Made by a program: the position numbers and the translations under genes. 64,000 nucleotides of DNA from Limnohabitans sp. 2KL-17. Its GTDB lineage: Bacteria > Pseudomonadota > Gammaproteobacteria > Burkholderiales > Burkholderiaceae_C. Shown here in pieces: positions 61,564-64,000 of the stretch; positions within the stretch are counted from its first letter, which is position 1, and each line of letters begins with the position of its first letter. Under the pieces are notes generated by a model. That model did no database searches. It was not told the DNA's origin and saw only the letters and a list, made by a program, of their open reading frames with translations. The stretch is taken from the NCBI RefSeq assembly GCF_003063415.1, contig NZ_NESK01000010.1:1-64000 (forward strand), read 5' to 3'.

Positions 61564-62319
61564 TCAAGCTTTGACGTGCAATCCACACTCGTTGGCCGCA
61601 TCGTCCTCCCACCACCATCGCCCGGCGCGGAACTCCTCGCCCAGACTGATGGCGCGGGTGCAGGGGGCACAGCCGATGCTGGGGAAAAACCGGTCGTGCA
61701 GCGGGTTGTAGTCCACCTTGTTTTCGGCGATGTAATGCCACACGTCACCCCAGGTCCATTTGGCCAAAGGGTTGAACTTGGACAGTTCTTTGGCGGTGAC
61801 TTCGCTGTCGTCTTGCAGCGGCACCTCGGCGCGGGCCGTGGATTGCTCTTGGCGCAGGCCGGTGATCCAGGCCCTTTGGCCTGTGAGGGCGCGGGCCAGC
61901 GGCTCTATCTTGCGCACGCCGCAGCATGCCTTGCGCAGCGCGGTGCTCTGGAAAATCGCGTCTTGGCCTTTGTCGCGCAGGAACTGAATGACCGATTCCT
62001 GTACCGGGCGAAACACGTTGATGGGCGCACGCGAATGCGCCTGGGTGCGCTCCAGCAAGGCCAAAGTCTCGGTGTGCAGCGCGCCGGTTTCCAGCACGAA
62101 GACCGGAATGTCCAGCTGCAGGCTGTTGATCAGGTGGGTGATCACCACGTCTTCTGCGCCCAGGCTGGAGGCTTGCGTGACGGGCTTGAACTCGGCGGCA
62201 ACGCGGCGCAGAAGGGCTTGAGTCTCGGCCAGTTTGGCGGCAAAGTCAGGGCTGGCTTTGGCGTTTAGCTCTGTGGCCTTGGCTGGGGCGCTGCGTGAAG
62301 CAATGAGGCTGGAGGTCAT
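61564..62319 (-). CDS. cysH: APS (adenylylsulfate) reductase, assimilatory
   Basis: 251 residues. SSLGAEDVVITHLI is the PP-loop-like site. The cysteine pairs ACCGVRK and GCAPCTRAI are the [4Fe-4S] ligands that mark APS rather than PAPS reductases, and ECGLH near the end holds the catalytic Cys. It yields sulfite for CysI. Its ATG shares a base with the stop of the DUF934 gene. Confidence 0.94.
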   Translation of the reverse strand: MTSSLIASRSAPAKATELNAKASPDFAAKLAETQALLRRVAAEFKPVTQASSLGAEDVVITHLINSLQLDIPVFVLETGALHTETLALLERTQAHSRAPINVFRPVQESVIQFLRDKGQDAIFQSTALRKACCGVRKIEPLARALTGQRAWITGLRQEQSTARAEVPLQDDSEVTAKELSKFNPLAKWTWGDVWHYIAENKVDYNPLHDRFFPSIGCAPCTRAISLGEEFRAGRWWWEDDAANECGLHVKA

Positions 62320-62744
62320 CAGGCGACTTTGGCAAACGGGGGTTGTGTCCCCACGGCAGAGCCCTGGTAGAAGCCGGCAAAGCGTTCAAACTGGCGTTCG
62401 GCCGCAGAGGCGTCCACGCCATCGCGCAGCACAGCCACATCAAAGCCGGTGCGCTGCATGTGCACCAGCTGATCGATCAGCACATCGCCGGTGGCACGCA
62501 ATTCGCCTGCAAAGCCCAAGCGGCGTCGCAGCAAGAAAGCCTGGCTGTAAGCGCGGCCATCGGTGAATTTGGGGAACTGCAAATCGATGCGCGTCACGCC
62601 TCCGAGGTCAAGACTGCGAGGGTCTGCATCGTTGGCCAGCGTGATGACCGCTGGATGGGTTGCGGTGGTTTGTGCGGCTTGCTGCGCAGCTTGGTGCTGA
62701 GCTTGGTGCTGAGCTTGGTGCTCTTGGGCAGAAATGATTTTCAT
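62319..62744 (-). CDS. DUF934 family protein of the sulfate assimilation operon
   Basis: 141 residues. The domain (DLGGVTRIDLQFPKFTDGRA, then SQAFLLRRRLGFAGELRATG and VLIDQLVHMQRTGFD) is the DUF934 core always found next to cysI/cysH in beta- and alphaproteobacteria. The N-terminus has a simple Gln/His/Ala repeat (HQAQHQAQHQAAQQAAQ). The role is not established; an assembly or partner factor for the sulfite reductase is assumed. Confidence 0.9.
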   Translation of the reverse strand: MKIISAQEHQAQHQAQHQAAQQAAQTTATHPAVITLANDADPRSLDLGGVTRIDLQFPKFTDGRAYSQAFLLRRRLGFAGELRATGDVLIDQLVHMQRTGFDVAVLRDGVDASAAERQFERFAGFYQGSAVGTQPPFAKVA

Positions 62745-62761
62745 AGGTTTTTTTCCGGCGA

Positions 62762-64000
62762 TCAGGCGGTCTGTGCTTCGGCGGGATGGCGGGCTGCATT
62801 CGCCGCAGCCTTGAAGGGGTCCTGGCCAACACGGCGCAAGGTGTCCACAAAAGCCTCGGCTTTGCCACCCTGGCTGGTGCGCAATGCTTTGTAGGTGTCG
62901 AGGATCGCTTCGATCACATCAGGCACTTCGAACGACGAGAACGATGGGCCGACCACCTTGCCTGCCACGGTGGGGCCCGACAGCGCTTTGCCGTCCGAGC
63001 CGCCCAGCGTGACCTGGTACCACTCTTTACCGTCTTTATCCACACCCAAGATGCCGATGTGGCCCGAGTGGTGGTGCCCGCAAGAGTTGATGCAGCCGCT
63101 GATGTGGAAGTCGATCTGACCCAGGTCGTTCAACTCGTCAAGGTCTTGGTAGCGCTCGGTGATGGCCGCAGCCAAAGGCAGCGAGCGGGCATTGGCCAGC
63201 GCGCAGTAGTCGCCACCGGGGCAGGCGATCATGTCGGTCAACAAGCCGATGTTGGGTTGGGCCAGGCCCAGGGCCTTGGCCTGCAGCCACAAGGCATGCA
63301 ATTGGTCCAGGCGCACCCAAGGCAGCACCAGGTTCTGGGTGTGGGTCACACGGGCTTCACTGGCCGAATATTGGGCCACCAAATCGGCGGCAGCGTCCAG
63401 TTGGTCGGCCGTGGCATCGCCGGGGGCTTGCCCCTTGCGCTTGAACGACAGGGTCACGGCACGCAACGCAGGGTTTTGATGCGGCGTGACGTTTTGCGCC
63501 ATCCAGCGGGCAAAGGCCGGGGTCTTGGCAGCCTCGATGCTGACGTCGGCTTCTGCATTGGCCAGCCATTCGGCGGAGTTGGCCGGCAGGTCCAGCACAG
63601 GGGCCGCAAAGCTGGCGGCCACACGGTCGAATTCGGCTTGCGGGATGGTGTGCAGGCCGCCGTCTTTTTCCAGAATATCCCGGTACTCGGCTTCGACTTC
63701 GTCAAAGTAGCGCTGGCCTTCGGCTTTCACCAAAATTTTGATGCGGGCTTTGTACAGGTTGTCGCGGCGGCCCCAGCGGTTGTAGACGCGGATCACGGCT
63801 TCGAGGTAATTCATGATCTGGTTCCAGGGCAGGAACGCGCGGATCTCTGTGCCCACCACGGGGGTGCGGCCCATGCCACCACCGACCTGCACCTTGAAGC
63901 CGATCTCGCCCTGGGCGTTTTTCACCATTTGCAGGCCCACGTCGTGCCAGCCAATGGCGGCGCGGTCTTCGGCTGCGCCGGTGATGGCGATCTTGAACTT
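62762..64000 (-). CDS. cysI: Sulfite reductase hemoprotein (nitrite/sulfite reductase), partial
   Basis: 412 residues are visible; the frame runs off the right edge, so the N-terminus is missing. The siroheme-[4Fe-4S] ligands are present: ACPGGDYC (C-x5-C) and GCINSCGHHHSG (C-x3-C). VQVGGGMGRTPVVG and GWHDVGLQMVKN are also typical. It reduces sulfite to sulfide; the ferredoxin and FNR genes downstream, and no CysJ flavoprotein, suggest ferredoxin as donor. It lies 17 bp before the DUF934 gene. Confidence 0.94.
   Translation of the reverse strand, partial: KFKIAITGAAEDRAAIGWHDVGLQMVKNAQGEIGFKVQVGGGMGRTPVVGTEIRAFLPWNQIMNYLEAVIRVYNRWGRRDNLYKARIKILVKAEGQRYFDEVEAEYRDILEKDGGLHTIPQAEFDRVAASFAAPVLDLPANSAEWLANAEADVSIEAAKTPAFARWMAQNVTPHQNPALRAVTLSFKRKGQAPGDATADQLDAAADLVAQYSASEARVTHTQNLVLPWVRLDQLHALWLQAKALGLAQPNIGLLTDMIACPGGDYCALANARSLPLAAAITERYQDLDELNDLGQIDFHISGCINSCGHHHSGHIGILGVDKDGKEWYQVTLGGSDGKALSGPTVAGKVVGPSFSSFEVPDVIEAILDTYKALRTSQGGKAEAFVDTLRRVGQDPFKAAANAARHPAEAQTA

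Noticed and set aside
62690-62722. Short repeat in the DUF934 gene start as a CRISPR-like array
   Set aside because: It is a coding Gln/His/Ala repeat with 11-12 base units and no spacers.

Overview
The window looks like chromosome of a betaproteobacterium of the Burkholderiales, most likely a freshwater Comamonadaceae (Limnohabitans/Rhodoferax/Polaromonas type). This rests on the protein sequences, the ThiO-S-G-E and CysI-DUF934-H-D-N gene orders and the EPS-type MarR regulator. No ribosomal marker is present, so the genus is inference.

Layout. (1) 460-23579, plus strand: a surface polysaccharide (O-antigen/capsule) cluster. An EPS-associated MarR regulator is followed by GC-rich, end-overlapping sugar genes: manC, fcl and gmd for GDP-fucose, and rfbF, rfbG and rfbH for the CDP-3,6-dideoxyhexose route. 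From about 7530 the DNA becomes AT-richer and carries an unusual set: a NeuB-like synthase, an SDR, a dehydroquinate-synthase-like cyclase, an epimerase and a YerE-like thiamine-diphosphate enzyme. Then come glycosyltransferases, a Wzx-like flippase, a Wzy-like polymerase, two GT4 transferases, an epimerase and a second Gmd-like protein. (2) 23711-25318: a decayed IS5-family element. (3) 25451-46311: a 20.9 kb island integrated into the 3' end of tRNA-Asn and bounded by a perfect 46-bp direct repeat. Its left half is metal-resistance cargo: a MerR remnant and promoter, a CDF exporter, and a CzcICBA-like RND operon. Its right half is a mobile core: a one-domain tyrosine recombinase, a DnaA-box region, a protein with single-subunit polymerase motifs, small unknown genes with palindromic operators, and the integrase next to attR. 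(4) 46354-57742: thiamin genes. thiO-thiS-thiG-thiE diverge from thiD. A TPP riboswitch precedes cytX, luxE-like, luxC-like, an ABC ATPase, its permease, a binding protein and an SDR. (5) 57775-64000: assimilatory sulfate reduction (cysI partial, DUF934, cysH, cysD, cysN) followed by ferredoxin and a ferredoxin-NADP reductase.

Main points for follow-up. (a) A possible shikimate-like carbocycle pathway lies inside the polysaccharide cluster: a NeuB-like PEP condensation enzyme, a cyclase with the full dehydroquinate-synthase residue set and an SDR, with no CMP-ulosonate synthetase in sight. (b) The island carries a polymerase-like protein beside a candidate origin, suggesting an element that replicates after excision. 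(c) A LuxC/LuxE-type carboxylate-reducing pair sits in a TPP-riboswitch operon with pyrimidine transporters, suggesting an undescribed salvage route. All three functions are inferred from motifs and context.
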